Origin: Natronospirales bacterium | GTDB taxonomy: Bacteria > Pseudomonadota > Gammaproteobacteria > Natronospirales > REEB76 | Length of the DNA: 64,000 nt | Assembly: GCA_021792635.1 (NCBI GenBank) | Contig: JAJYUH010000001.1 | Coordinates: 74,515-138,514, forward strand | Reading direction: 5' to 3' | In this document: piece by piece, positions 43,633 to 52,405 of the stretch | Numbering within the stretch: position 1 is the first letter of the stretch | How the letters are laid out: the number at the start of each line of letters is the position of its first letter | Notes under the pieces: generated by a model | Told to the model about the DNA's origin: nothing | Seen by the model: the letters and a program-made list of their open reading frames with translations, nothing else | Databases searched by the model: none | Translations under genes and position numbers: made by a program

Positions 43633-45632
43633 AGCACGAAGGCCAACAAGGCAATTAGGGTGAGGAAGCTGTAGAGGAGGTACACGGAAATGCGGCCCTG
43701 CTGGACCGCGCCCGCCAGACTGGAAATGCGCCGCACCAGGCCGGCGATCGGCGCGTACAGCGCGTACCAGAAATGGTCTTCCACCCGCACGCGGTAATGG
43801 GGAGAGGTATCAAATGGTGAAGGCAGCGCACGCTGTATTCGGAAGAACGGCTCGAAAATCTGGCGGATCGGCTGACCGAAACCCTCGGCCGTATCCTGCA
43901 TGCGCGGCGTCAGCAGCGGAAAACCGCATCCCCAGGGAGCCGCTTTGCGGATCCTGCCGTGGTAGAACAGGCGTACGCCGAGTACCACTGCGGCCACCAG
44001 CACCACGGTGCTCAACATGAACACCACCGGACTATACGAAGCCCGCTCGGGTGCAATGGGCGTGAGCAGCCACCAGTGCTGTAATTGAGTGCCGAGCGAT
44101 GCCCCCAGCAGTCCCCGGCTGACGTTATTCAGCAGAGCCAGCAGCGGTACGGGGAAGATGCCGAGCAGCACACACCCCGCTGCCAGCCACAATAAACCAA
44201 TCCGCTCCAGGCGTCCGCAGTCCTGTGCTTCGCGCGCGGCGCGCTCGCGCGGCTGACCCAGGAAAATCACACCGTAGAACTTGACCATCACATAGGCGGC
44301 GAGCGCGGCCACCAGTGCCAGCGCTGCGGCCCCCATGGGCAGAAGCATGTTGACGTAGCTGTGCGGCAGGTCTGGTGTGAAGAGGAAGGCCTGCAGCAGC
44401 AGCCACTCCGAAACGAAACCGTTCAGGGGCGGCAGACCGGCGATGGCGAGTGTGCCCACCAGCGCCAGCCACGCCACCCACGGCATGCGGTGAATCAGGC
44501 CGCCCAACTTGCCAAGACTGCGTTCCCTGGTGGCGTGCAGCACCGAGCCGGTACTGAGAAACAGCAGGCTTTTGGAGAGTGCATGATTGAGGCAGTGATA
44601 CAGCGTGGCCGCCAGGGCCAGCGCCGCGAGTAATGACATGTGGAATGCGTGGAAAATGATGCTCAGGCCGACACCCAGGAAGAGGATACCGATGTTCTCG
44701 ATGGAGGAATACGCCAGCAGGCGCTTCATGTCGGTCTGCACGGCGGCGAACACCGCGCCGAAGAGCGACGTGAACAGGCCCAGCCCGAGCGTCACCAGCC
44801 CCCACCACCACAGTTGCACGTGCAGCAAATCGAAAGTGACGCGCAGCACCCCGTACACGGCGATCTCCAGCATCACGCCACTCATGAGCGCGGAAACCGG
44901 CGAGGGTGCGGCAGGATGGGCTTCGGGCAGCCACACGTGCAGGGGCACCAGCCCCGCCTTGGCGCCGAATCCGAACAGCGCCAGGAAGAATGCGGTGCTC
45001 GCCCAGACGGGAGTGAGCTGTGCCGCGCGCATGGCATCGAAGGTGAATTGCCAGTTGCCTGCCTGCATCACACCAAAGCACAACAGAATGCCGATGGCAC
45101 CCAGGTGTGCAATCAGCAGGTAAATAAAGCCCGCACGGCGGATTTCCGGCAAGCGGTGCTGGGTGGTGACCAGAAAATAGGATGACAGCGCCATGGTTTC
45201 CCAGGCCACCAGGAACAGGTAGGCATCGTCGGCTATTACGACCACGGCCATACTGGCCAGGAAAACGTGGTATTGCAGGCACAGCAATCCCGGCGCCGTG
45301 CCTTCTCCGGCGCGGAAATAGCCGGCGGAAAAGACGCCGATACCGGTCGAGGTGAAGCCGATGAGCAGCAGGAAAAACCGTGCCAGGGCGTCCAGACGGA
45401 TGTGGAAGGCAAGCTGCGCCAGACCGAGCGGCAGCGTCAGGCTCTCCGTGGGCGCGCCGAGGCTGGCGAGTGCCACCAAACCGAGCGCAAGGCCGGCAAG
45501 CGCTCCCAGGGGGAACAGTGTCCGCCCCACCCACAGAACGCTCCGCCCTCGCACCAGTCCCAGCAGCCCGATGGCCACCCATGCCACCGGTACCAGCAGG
45601 GTGGCATAGAGCAGGGGGTTTGGGTCTGCCAT
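43629..45632 (-). CDS. hyfB: HyfB/NuoL-like antiporter-type subunit
   Basis: A 667-residue membrane protein with about 16 helices and the proton_antipo_M core: AWETMALSSYFLVTTQHRLPEIRRAG, FGFGAKAGLVPLHVWLPEAHPAAPSPVSALMSGVMLEIAVYGVLRV, KRLLAYSSIENIGILFLGVGLSIIF, SKSLLFLSTGSVLHAT. The C-terminal ~120 residues form the extra helix region seen in HyfB. It is the first gene of the hyfBCEFG-I-like operon. No hyfA, hyfD, hyfH or hyfJ homologue is present, so the complex is a compact six-subunit version. Confidence 0.9.
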   Translation of the reverse strand: MADPNPLLYATLLVPVAWVAIGLLGLVRGRSVLWVGRTLFPLGALAGLALGLVALASLGAPTESLTLPLGLAQLAFHIRLDALARFFLLLIGFTSTGIGVFSAGYFRAGEGTAPGLLCLQYHVFLASMAVVVIADDAYLFLVAWETMALSSYFLVTTQHRLPEIRRAGFIYLLIAHLGAIGILLCFGVMQAGNWQFTFDAMRAAQLTPVWASTAFFLALFGFGAKAGLVPLHVWLPEAHPAAPSPVSALMSGVMLEIAVYGVLRVTFDLLHVQLWWWGLVTLGLGLFTSLFGAVFAAVQTDMKRLLAYSSIENIGILFLGVGLSIIFHAFHMSLLAALALAATLYHCLNHALSKSLLFLSTGSVLHATRERSLGKLGGLIHRMPWVAWLALVGTLAIAGLPPLNGFVSEWLLLQAFLFTPDLPHSYVNMLLPMGAAALALVAALAAYVMVKFYGVIFLGQPRERAAREAQDCGRLERIGLLWLAAGCVLLGIFPVPLLALLNNVSRGLLGASLGTQLQHWWLLTPIAPERASYSPVVFMLSTVVLVAAVVLGVRLFYHGRIRKAAPWGCGFPLLTPRMQDTAEGFGQPIRQIFEPFFRIQRALPSPFDTSPHYRVRVEDHFWYALYAPIAGLVRRISSLAGAVQQGRISVYLLYSFLTLIALLAFVL

Positions 45633-45747
45633 GGCGCCGAGTCACCCGCTTACGAACCGGACCCGCAGGCGGAAGCGCTCAACTGTGATGCCACTTCGCG
45701 ATGGGTTTCCCCATCCGTCCTGCGCGAGTGCATCCCGGTCTCACAGC

Positions 45748-45776
45748 TTGACATACGTGTGTTAGGTTATCATTCT
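45748..45776 (+). promoter_or_regulatory. Possible sigma-70 promoter of the small RHH gene
   Basis: A perfect TTGACA at 45748-45753 and CATTCT at 45771-45776 with a 17-bp spacer lie 34 bp ahead of the ATG at 45810. The -10 match is poor. Confidence 0.4.
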
Positions 45777-45809
45777 AGGAACAGATAATGCAAATGGAGC
45801 ACACATACC

Positions 45810-46001
45810 ATGGCGATGGAAAACCGTACCGCCCGGTTGACGATTCTGGTGGATCCCGAGAAGAAAACCGTCTTCGAACGGCTGTGCGCCGAAGAGGACG
45901 TCACCCCGTCGCAAATGTTGCGCAAGCTCATCCGCGAGTACATTGAACGCCGGCTGGGCCGGCCGTGGAAGCCGGGCGCATCCGGTGAGCGGCACAAATA
46001 G
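45810..46001 (+). CDS. Small ribbon-helix-helix (CopG-like) protein
   Basis: A 63-residue basic protein: RTARLTILVDPEKKTVFERLCAEEDVTPSQMLRKLIREYIERRLG. A beta strand (ARLTILVD), helix (PEKKTVFERLCAEE) and second helix (TPSQMLRKLIREYIER) give the ribbon-helix-helix pattern of MetJ/Arc/CopG regulators. No toxin gene is adjacent, so it could be an orphan antitoxin or a small repressor. The ATG at 45810 has a weak GGAGC ribosome site, and a TTGACA box lies upstream. Confidence 0.7.
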   Translation: MAMENRTARLTILVDPEKKTVFERLCAEEDVTPSQMLRKLIREYIERRLGRPWKPGASGERHK

Positions 46002-46100
46002 GATTCAGGCCCCGGCGTCGTGCACGTGCAAATGCGTGCGCATGGATTGAAAGCCTCGGAAGGGCGCCAGCCGCTTGCATGGGGCGGGTGTAAGGTCCGC

Positions 46101-48734
46101 TCAGCGCCCCTCGCCGAGCAGGCGGACCAGTTGCTCGAACGGCACCGGCGGGCTGAACAAGTAGCCCTGTATTTCATCGCATTTGAGCAGGCGCAGCAGC
46201 TTCAGTTGCTCCTCGGAATCCACGCCTTCCGCCACCACCCGCATGTTGAGAGCATGCGCCAGGGTGATGATGGTGGAGACCACCGCCATGTCCTCGGCGC
46301 TGTTTGCCATGTTTACAATGAAGGAGCGGTCAATCTTGAGCGTGGTGATCGGCAGGCGCGACAGCAGGCTCAGCGAAGAATAGCCGGTTCCGAAGTCGTC
46401 AATCGCGATATTGACCCCCATGGCGCGGATGGCGCGCAGTTTGGCGACGGCCTCGTCCGCCCTGCCCATGATCATGCTTTCGGTGATTTCCAGATCCAGC
46501 AGTTCTTTCAGGTCAGCATGATGCGCCAGCCGTTCACGCACCGTTTCGATGAAATCCGCCTGCCGCAATTGCAGGGTGGAGACATTGACGGCGATACGCA
46601 GGCTGGCGAAACCCCGTGATCGCAGGGTCGCCATGTCCCGCAGGGCTTGTTCTATCACCCATTTCCCCACATCAATGATGAGTCCGGTCTCTTCCAGCAG
46701 CGGGATGAATTCCCCCGGGCTGACGAGCTGACCGTCGGCAGTGCGCCAGCGGATCAGCCCCTCCGCACCGGTGACTTTGCCCGTATCCGCAGCCACCTTC
46801 GGCTGGTAATAGAGCAGGAATTGTTTTTCTCTGACGGCGTTGCGCAATCGGTTTTCCAGAGCGAGTTTGTGCGCCACGCTGGCGTTCATGGAGCGGTCGT
46901 AGAACAGATAGCGGCCGCCTTCCTCACCCGCCCGGCGCATCGCCGCGTCGGCGTTGACGAGCAGGGTATCGGCATTCTGTCCGTCCGCCGGTGCCAGCGC
47001 GATACCCGCGCGGGCCGAGATATGCAGTGTGGTGTCCTGCAGCGTCATCGGCTCGGAAAGGGCCGCGAGCACCTGGTTTTCCACCAGACGCGCCGCGAAC
47101 TGCGGCTCATCAATGAGCGACGCCACGATGGCGAATTGATCGGCGCCGATGCGCGCGATGCCCAGAATATCCTCGACCTTGTCGCGCAGGCGCCGCGCCA
47201 CTTCCCGCAGCACGGCGTCACCGGCGTGCCGGCCGAGCGACTCGTTGATCTGGCTGAAGCGTTCCAGGTTGATGGTCACGAGCGGCAGCAGGCGGCGTTC
47301 CTGGACGGCGATCCCCAGGTATTCGTGCAGGCGCTTGCAAAGAGCCGCGCGGTTGAGAAGCCCGGTGAGCGCGTCATTGTTGGCCAGATACTCAAGCTGG
47401 ATGGACTTCTCGATGTGCTCCAGCGCATAGCCGATATCGGCGGCGAGCCCGTGCAGCAGTTGCGCTTCTTCGTCGCTGAAGGAGTCGCGTTCCCCGGCAT
47501 ATAACAGCAGCGCCGCCATGACCTCGTCTTCGACCGTGATGGGGAGTACCGCGAAGGACAAAAAGCCGCGGCTCAGGGCCTCCTCCCTCATCGGCATCTG
47601 CCCGTCGCCCTGAATATCGTTGCAGAAGTAGGCCTTGTTCTTAAGCACCACGTCCCAGGCCGCCTGGTGCCGAGTGCTGTGCCGGGGTGTGCCGAAACGC
47701 ATGCGCAGGTAATCGTCCCCCGTTCCCGCCCAACTCACGGGCACAAACCGATGGTCCTCGATATTGAGGATGCCGATGCAGGCGAGACGGAAGCCGCCCG
47801 TTTCCGTGAGCATGCGGCAGCATTCCGTCAGCAGATTACTGCGATCATGGGTGCGCACAATGATAGCGTTGATACCGCTCAGCACCGCGTGGATGCGGCT
47901 GAGCCGCAGGATATGTTCTTCCTGCTGCTTGCGCAGGGTGATATCGCTGGTGATGCCGTCAATGCGGGTAATGTCGCCGTGCTCGGCGCGGTGGACCCGT
48001 GCCCAGTCCCGCACCCAGACCACGGTCCCGTCCGGGCGCAGGATGCGGTATTCCGAGTTGAAGGTTCCTTGTGTGTACACCGTTTTCCAGGCCTCGGTCA
48101 CCCGCGCCTGATCATCCGGGTGGATTACCTCACGCCACAGATTCGGGTTTTTTATGAACTCGGAGGCGGAGCGCGCGTAAATCTGTTCCATGGCCCGGTT
48201 GACGTACAGGGAATGCTCGCCCGGTACCGCTACGGACCACACTGCGTCGTGCAGCGAGGTCAGGATGCTTTCCAGGCGTTCCCGGGTCTCACGCAATTCG
48301 CGTTCCGCCGCCCGTCGCGCCTGCCGTTCCCGGGTTTCCTTGAGGGCGCGTTCCACCGCCGCGGGCAGGCGCGCCAGATGTTCCTTGAGCACGTAATCGG
48401 TGGCACCGTCCTTGATGGCGTCAATGGCGCGCTCCTCGCCGATGGTGCCGGAAACGAAAATGAAGGGGATGTCCGGGCACTGTTCCCGGACGATGTGCAG
48501 CGCATCCAGCCCAGTCATCCCCGGCATGGAAAAATCGGAGAGGATCACATCGGGCTTCAAATCACGCAACTGCCGGCGCAGATCCTCCGCGTTATCCACG
48601 CGCACGGAGCGCACGGCAACGCCGCTGGTGGCGATGGCCCGTATCGCGAGCTCCGCGTCTGCCGGCAGATCCTCCACGATCAGGATCTTGAGGGGATCGT
48701 TCTTCTGTCCAAGCATCGCCAGAACCGTCCTCAT
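46101..48734 (-). CDS. Receiver-PAS-GAF-GGDEF-EAL signalling protein
   Basis: An 877-residue cyclic-di-GMP protein. Order: receiver domain (residues ~15-135, phospho-Asp in DVILSDFSMPGMTG), PAS (~155-270), GAF-like (~285-440), GGDEF (~450-610) and EAL (~625-875). The GGDEF signature is degenerate (RIGADQF), so the cyclase is probably inactive. The EAL domain keeps its catalytic acids: Glu in GAEGLIRW, Asn in NVSTLQLR, Glu in LEITES, Asp-Asp in IDDFGTGYSSL and Lys in TLKIDRSF. It is most likely a phosphodiesterase controlled by phosphorylation. Its start overlaps the lone receiver gene. Confidence 0.9.
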   Translation of the reverse strand: MRTVLAMLGQKNDPLKILIVEDLPADAELAIRAIATSGVAVRSVRVDNAEDLRRQLRDLKPDVILSDFSMPGMTGLDALHIVREQCPDIPFIFVSGTIGEERAIDAIKDGATDYVLKEHLARLPAAVERALKETRERQARRAAERELRETRERLESILTSLHDAVWSVAVPGEHSLYVNRAMEQIYARSASEFIKNPNLWREVIHPDDQARVTEAWKTVYTQGTFNSEYRILRPDGTVVWVRDWARVHRAEHGDITRIDGITSDITLRKQQEEHILRLSRIHAVLSGINAIIVRTHDRSNLLTECCRMLTETGGFRLACIGILNIEDHRFVPVSWAGTGDDYLRMRFGTPRHSTRHQAAWDVVLKNKAYFCNDIQGDGQMPMREEALSRGFLSFAVLPITVEDEVMAALLLYAGERDSFSDEEAQLLHGLAADIGYALEHIEKSIQLEYLANNDALTGLLNRAALCKRLHEYLGIAVQERRLLPLVTINLERFSQINESLGRHAGDAVLREVARRLRDKVEDILGIARIGADQFAIVASLIDEPQFAARLVENQVLAALSEPMTLQDTTLHISARAGIALAPADGQNADTLLVNADAAMRRAGEEGGRYLFYDRSMNASVAHKLALENRLRNAVREKQFLLYYQPKVAADTGKVTGAEGLIRWRTADGQLVSPGEFIPLLEETGLIIDVGKWVIEQALRDMATLRSRGFASLRIAVNVSTLQLRQADFIETVRERLAHHADLKELLDLEITESMIMGRADEAVAKLRAIRAMGVNIAIDDFGTGYSSLSLLSRLPITTLKIDRSFIVNMANSAEDMAVVSTIITLAHALNMRVVAEGVDSEEQLKLLRLLKCDEIQGYLFSPPVPFEQLVRLLGEGR

Positions 48735-49171
48735 GCCGGGGTCTTATTGCTGATCATCCAGTAGAGGCCGATTTCCTCCACCATGTCGGCGAACTTGTCG
48801 AAGTCCACAGGCTTGACCACGAAACTGTTGACGCCGATTTGATAGCTGCGTACCAGATCGGTCTCCTCGCTGGAGGAGGTCATGATGACCACCGGAATGG
48901 TCTTCATGCGCTCGTCCGTTTTGAGTTCCTTGAGCACGTCTATGCCGTCCATCCTGGGCATTTTCAGGTCCAGCAGGATCAGTTTCGGCATGCCGTTAGT
49001 ACGGCCGGCGTAGGTTTCGCGGCAGTGGAGGAAATCCAGCGCCTCGGCGCCGTCCTTGACCCACACAATGTGGTTGGCGATGTGTTTCGCCTTGAGAGTG
49101 CGGAGCGTCAGTTCCGCATCCGTTGGATTGTCCTCGGCATAGAGGATTTCGACGTGCTGGTATTCGCTCAT
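48731..49171 (-). CDS. Single-domain response regulator (CheY/Rcp1-like)
   Basis: A 146-residue stand-alone receiver: VEILYAEDNPTDAELTLRTLK (acidic pair), ILLDLKMPRMDGIDVLKEL (phospho-Asp), IPVVIMTSSSEETD (Thr/Ser) and FVVKPVDFDKF (Lys). It resembles the Rcp1 group that serves phytochrome-like kinases. The start at ATG 49171 overlaps the kinase stop (ATGA), and its own stop overlaps the GGDEF-EAL gene. It likely receives phosphate from the kinase and shuttles it or competes with the downstream receiver. Confidence 0.93.
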   Translation of the reverse strand: MSEYQHVEILYAEDNPTDAELTLRTLKAKHIANHIVWVKDGAEALDFLHCRETYAGRTNGMPKLILLDLKMPRMDGIDVLKELKTDERMKTIPVVIMTSSSEETDLVRSYQIGVNSFVVKPVDFDKFADMVEEIGLYWMISNKTPA

Positions 49172-51306
49172 GTCGGCAGATCCTTGTTTGGCAGGGAAAA
49201 GAAAAAGCTCGCGCCTTCGCCAAGTTTGCTTTCCGCCCATACCCGCCCGCCGTGCTTGACAACGACGCGCTTCACGATGGCGAGCCCCACGCCGGTACCG
49301 GGGAACTGTTCCGGGCCGTGCAAACGCTGGAATACACCGAACAGCTTGTCGGAATAGCGCATGTCGAATCCTACGCCGTTGTCCCGCACATGATAGACGC
49401 ATTCATCGCCGTCAATGCGGCCCCCGACGGAAATGCGCGGCTGTGGGGCTTTACTGCTGTATTTCACGGCGTTGGCCAGCAGATTGAGCCACACCTGTTT
49501 GAGCAGCGCGCGGTCGCCCCAGGCATTTGGCAGGGATGCAATGTCCACCTCTGGCCGGGGGGTCTCGGTGCCGGCTAATACTTCGGAGAGCGCTTCTTCC
49601 ACCACGCCGCGCGTGTCGAAAGCGGCCCCCTGGACAGGTTTGCGACCCAGTCGCGAGAAGGTGAGCAGATCATCAATAAGCGCGCCCATCTTGCGGCTGT
49701 TATCGCGTACCACGGTAAGCAACCGCAAACCCTCCGCATCCAGGCGTGCGCGGTATTCCTGCTCGAGCAGGCGCGAAAAACCGTCCACCGCGCGCAACGG
49801 CGCGCGCAGGTCGTGCGAGACCGAGTAGCTGAAGGCTTCCAGTTCCTGGTTGACGGTTTCAAGCTCGACCGCCCGCTGCTCCAGGTGTTCATTCAGCTCC
49901 CGGATCTGTCTCTCAGACTCACGTCGTAGAGTCATGTCGCGCACGATGCCGGTGAGAAAAACCTCCCCCTCCACCCGCCAGCTTGCCAGGGACAGTTCGA
50001 GCGGAAATTCGGAACCCTGCTTGCGTTTGCCGGTCAACTCGACCGTTTTGCCCACTACGCGGGCCTCGCCGGTGGCGAGAAATCGCCTGAATCCTTCCTC
50101 GTGCGCGTGATGAAAGCGGCCGGGCATGAGCAGCGTGATGGGTTTGCCGAGTACTTCCCGGGCGGCATAGCCGAAGATGCGTTCCGCCGCCGGATTGAAA
50201 TAGAGAATATTCCCATGGCTGTCGGCGCTGATGACGGCATCGTTGGCGGTATCGGCCACTGCGCGGAAACGCATTTCATTGGCACGCAATTCCTGCTCCG
50301 CCTGCTTGCGCCAGGTAATGTCGCGGATTTCGCTGAACACCAGCATGCCATCGCTGGTAGAGATGGGGCTCAAGCTGATGTCCGCCGGAAATTCGCTGCC
50401 GTCCTTGCGGCGTGCGAAGAGTTCAAGCCCTATGTCCATCATTCGCGTCCGCGGCGCGGCGATGTAATCTGCACGGTGACGCCGGTGCCGGTCGTGAAAA
50501 CGCTCCGGTACCAGCGTATCAATGGACTGCCCTATCAATTCCTGCCGCGCATAACCAAATGATTTTTCGGTCTGGGCATTCACCAGCACGATGCGCCCTT
50601 CCGCGTCACTGACGACGATGGCATCGGGGGCGGAATCAAACAGCCCGCGGAACTTTTCCTCAGTCTGGCGTCGTTGCAGAATCTCGCGGCGGATCTGCAG
50701 GTACATGCCGATGAAGAACAGCAGCGCCAGCGAGCACAGCAGCACGTAGACGACATTCACCACGGTGTCTCGGTGGCGTTCCTCCGCCAGGCGCGCGTCC
50801 AGCAACCGGTATTCCTCGGCGTGCATGGCGTCGAGCGTCAGGAATATCTGCGCGGTGCTCGTGGCGATATGGCGGGCCCGCACCAGCGCCTGCGCCGCGG
50901 TAAACCCGCTGAATTGCCTGGCAAGCTGCACGTCCGCGACGCGCGTGCGCCAATCCCCGAGGAGCCGGGAGAGCCGGTCCAGATGCCGCTGCTCGACCGG
51001 GTTGTCGCCGGTCATGTTGCGCAACTGGATATAGTCCGTTGCCAGATGCGACAGCGCCGAGTCTTTGGTATTCAGGAAATTATTGTCACCGGTGATGACG
51101 AATCCGCGCATGGCCGATTCCGCCTGTAACGCGGCCGCGCGCGTTGCCTGCAGACGGTCCATGACCGCGTAGGTATGGCTTACCCATCCGGCCGTGTTCA
51201 TCAATCTGCGCGTGGTAATGAACGCCAGTACGGTGGTGGCGAGCAGCCCGGCAAACATCAGCACGAATACCCCGAGCACCTTGCGTTCCATGCTGATGGC
51301 GACCAT
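49168..51306 (-). CDS. CHASE3-PAS-PAS sensor histidine kinase
   Basis: A 712-residue membrane kinase. It has a first membrane helix (VLGVFVLMFAGLLATTVLAFIT), a CHASE3-like periplasmic helical domain (~35-180), a second helix (VVYVLLCSLALLFFIGMYL), two PAS domains (FRGLFDSAPDAIVVSDAEGRI; RFRAVADTANDAVISADSHGN), a HisKA box with phospho-His in YSVSHDLRAPLRAVDG, and an ATPase domain (LLANAVKYS, VRDNGVGFD, GTGVGLAIVKRVV). From ATG 51306 it lies 16 bp after the binding-protein gene. The periplasmic sensor domain and that gene suggest ligand input via the binding protein. Confidence 0.92.
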   Translation of the reverse strand: MVAISMERKVLGVFVLMFAGLLATTVLAFITTRRLMNTAGWVSHTYAVMDRLQATRAAALQAESAMRGFVITGDNNFLNTKDSALSHLATDYIQLRNMTGDNPVEQRHLDRLSRLLGDWRTRVADVQLARQFSGFTAAQALVRARHIATSTAQIFLTLDAMHAEEYRLLDARLAEERHRDTVVNVVYVLLCSLALLFFIGMYLQIRREILQRRQTEEKFRGLFDSAPDAIVVSDAEGRIVLVNAQTEKSFGYARQELIGQSIDTLVPERFHDRHRRHRADYIAAPRTRMMDIGLELFARRKDGSEFPADISLSPISTSDGMLVFSEIRDITWRKQAEQELRANEMRFRAVADTANDAVISADSHGNILYFNPAAERIFGYAAREVLGKPITLLMPGRFHHAHEEGFRRFLATGEARVVGKTVELTGKRKQGSEFPLELSLASWRVEGEVFLTGIVRDMTLRRESERQIRELNEHLEQRAVELETVNQELEAFSYSVSHDLRAPLRAVDGFSRLLEQEYRARLDAEGLRLLTVVRDNSRKMGALIDDLLTFSRLGRKPVQGAAFDTRGVVEEALSEVLAGTETPRPEVDIASLPNAWGDRALLKQVWLNLLANAVKYSSKAPQPRISVGGRIDGDECVYHVRDNGVGFDMRYSDKLFGVFQRLHGPEQFPGTGVGLAIVKRVVVKHGGRVWAESKLGEGASFFFSLPNKDLPT

Positions 51307-51322
51307 GGGCAATTCTCTATGT

Positions 51323-52405
51323 TTACTGCGCGGCAGCGGATTGGCGCAGGATCGCGGCGGCGAACCGGTCTTGCACTGCGAGCCCCGCAGGTGCACCGAG
51401 ACGGTGCCGCCCTACCAGAAAAGTACTGGCCTGCCGCAGCACGGCCCGGGCCTCCAGCGTGAGGATGAAATCCCTGCGCAGGCCGTGCTTGCCGGAGAGG
51501 GTGGCGAGGGCCTGACGCAGTTCGGCAGTCGTGTAGCCCATGGTCTGGGCTGCGAGCATTTTCACCACGGCTTGCCTGTTTGCAGGATCAGCCAGGTAAT
51601 TTTCCGCGGCTAATTCAGCCCGCAGCCAGTCCTTGACGATGTCGGGACGAGTCCGGATCAGGTCGTTGCGGATCAGCAGGAACGCACCATCGCGCCAGTG
51701 CAGATCTGCCCCGGTAAGGGCTGCACGCGCCAGCCCCGTGGACTGGATGCGCGTTGCCGCCGGCTGCCAGACGACGGCGGCATCCAGCAATCCCGCGCGA
51801 AAGGCGGTGGCAATGGTGCCGGGATTCTGGTTGTACACCGCGGCGGGGTGGATGTTGTCGGTCCGCAGCAGCTGGTCGAGAAACGACTCGCTGCAGGAAT
51901 TGCGCGGCACCGCGATACGCCTGCCGTTCAGCCAACGCGCGAGTGCGGCGGGATTCCTGGGCGCGCCCGGCCGCACCAGCAGCACGCTGCACTGATTTTC
52001 ACTGGTGGCCGGAACCGCGACGATGGTTGCGTCCCCGCTTGCAGCCGCCAGCACCGCGGGCACGTCGCCCAGATAGGCAATCTGTATCTTGTCTTCCTCG
52101 AGCGCGTGCACCAGCACCAGTCCGCGGTTGGCGATGTAAAAATTGACGGTGGAACCGGAACCGGCGGGCAGGAACCGCGCCTGCAGATGCAGTCCCCGCA
52201 ATACGGCGGCGGACCAGGCTTCCGCGTAATAGGGCTGGTAGCCGACGGTGATCTTGACGGGAGTACCGGGAGGGCCGTAGTTTCCGGCAACCGCGGCGAC
52301 CGGTGCGGCCCAGAATGCCGGCAGACAGGCGCAAAAGCACGCGGCGGCAAAACCTGCCGTCGTGTGCTTCCCGTGGTACCGGTCTTTATTGTTTTTTTGT
52401 GCCAT
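51323..52405 (-). CDS. NitT/TauT-type periplasmic substrate-binding protein
   Basis: A 360-residue periplasmic binding protein related to nitrate/sulfonate/bicarbonate (SsuA/TauA/NrtA) solute-binding proteins: VKITVGYQPYYAEAWSAAVLRGLHLQARFLPAGSG, IQIAYLGDVPAVLAAASGDATIVAV, and LDAAVVWQPAATRI. The start at ATG 52405 gives a long N-terminal region with an Ala/Cys-rich signal core. No ABC permease or ATPase gene is adjacent; the next three genes encode a kinase, a receiver and a c-di-GMP protein, so this is more likely a sensory ligand receptor than a transporter part. Confidence 0.82.
   Translation of the reverse strand: MAQKNNKDRYHGKHTTAGFAAACFCACLPAFWAAPVAAVAGNYGPPGTPVKITVGYQPYYAEAWSAAVLRGLHLQARFLPAGSGSTVNFYIANRGLVLVHALEEDKIQIAYLGDVPAVLAAASGDATIVAVPATSENQCSVLLVRPGAPRNPAALARWLNGRRIAVPRNSCSESFLDQLLRTDNIHPAAVYNQNPGTIATAFRAGLLDAAVVWQPAATRIQSTGLARAALTGADLHWRDGAFLLIRNDLIRTRPDIVKDWLRAELAAENYLADPANRQAVVKMLAAQTMGYTTAELRQALATLSGKHGLRRDFILTLEARAVLRQASTFLVGRHRLGAPAGLAVQDRFAAAILRQSAAAQ

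Noticed and set aside
38449..45632. Functional formate hydrogenlyase or [NiFe] hydrogenase 4
   Set aside because: All four nickel-binding cysteines of the large subunit are missing, and no formate dehydrogenase or maturation genes are nearby.
38449..45632. Respiratory complex I (nuo) operon
   Set aside because: There are no nuoE, F, G, A, I or J homologues, the gene order is hyf-like, and the HyfE- and HyfF-like genes belong to the hydrogenase-4 branch.
51323..52405. ABC importer for nitrate or sulfonate
   Set aside because: No permease or ATPase gene follows; the neighbours are signalling genes.
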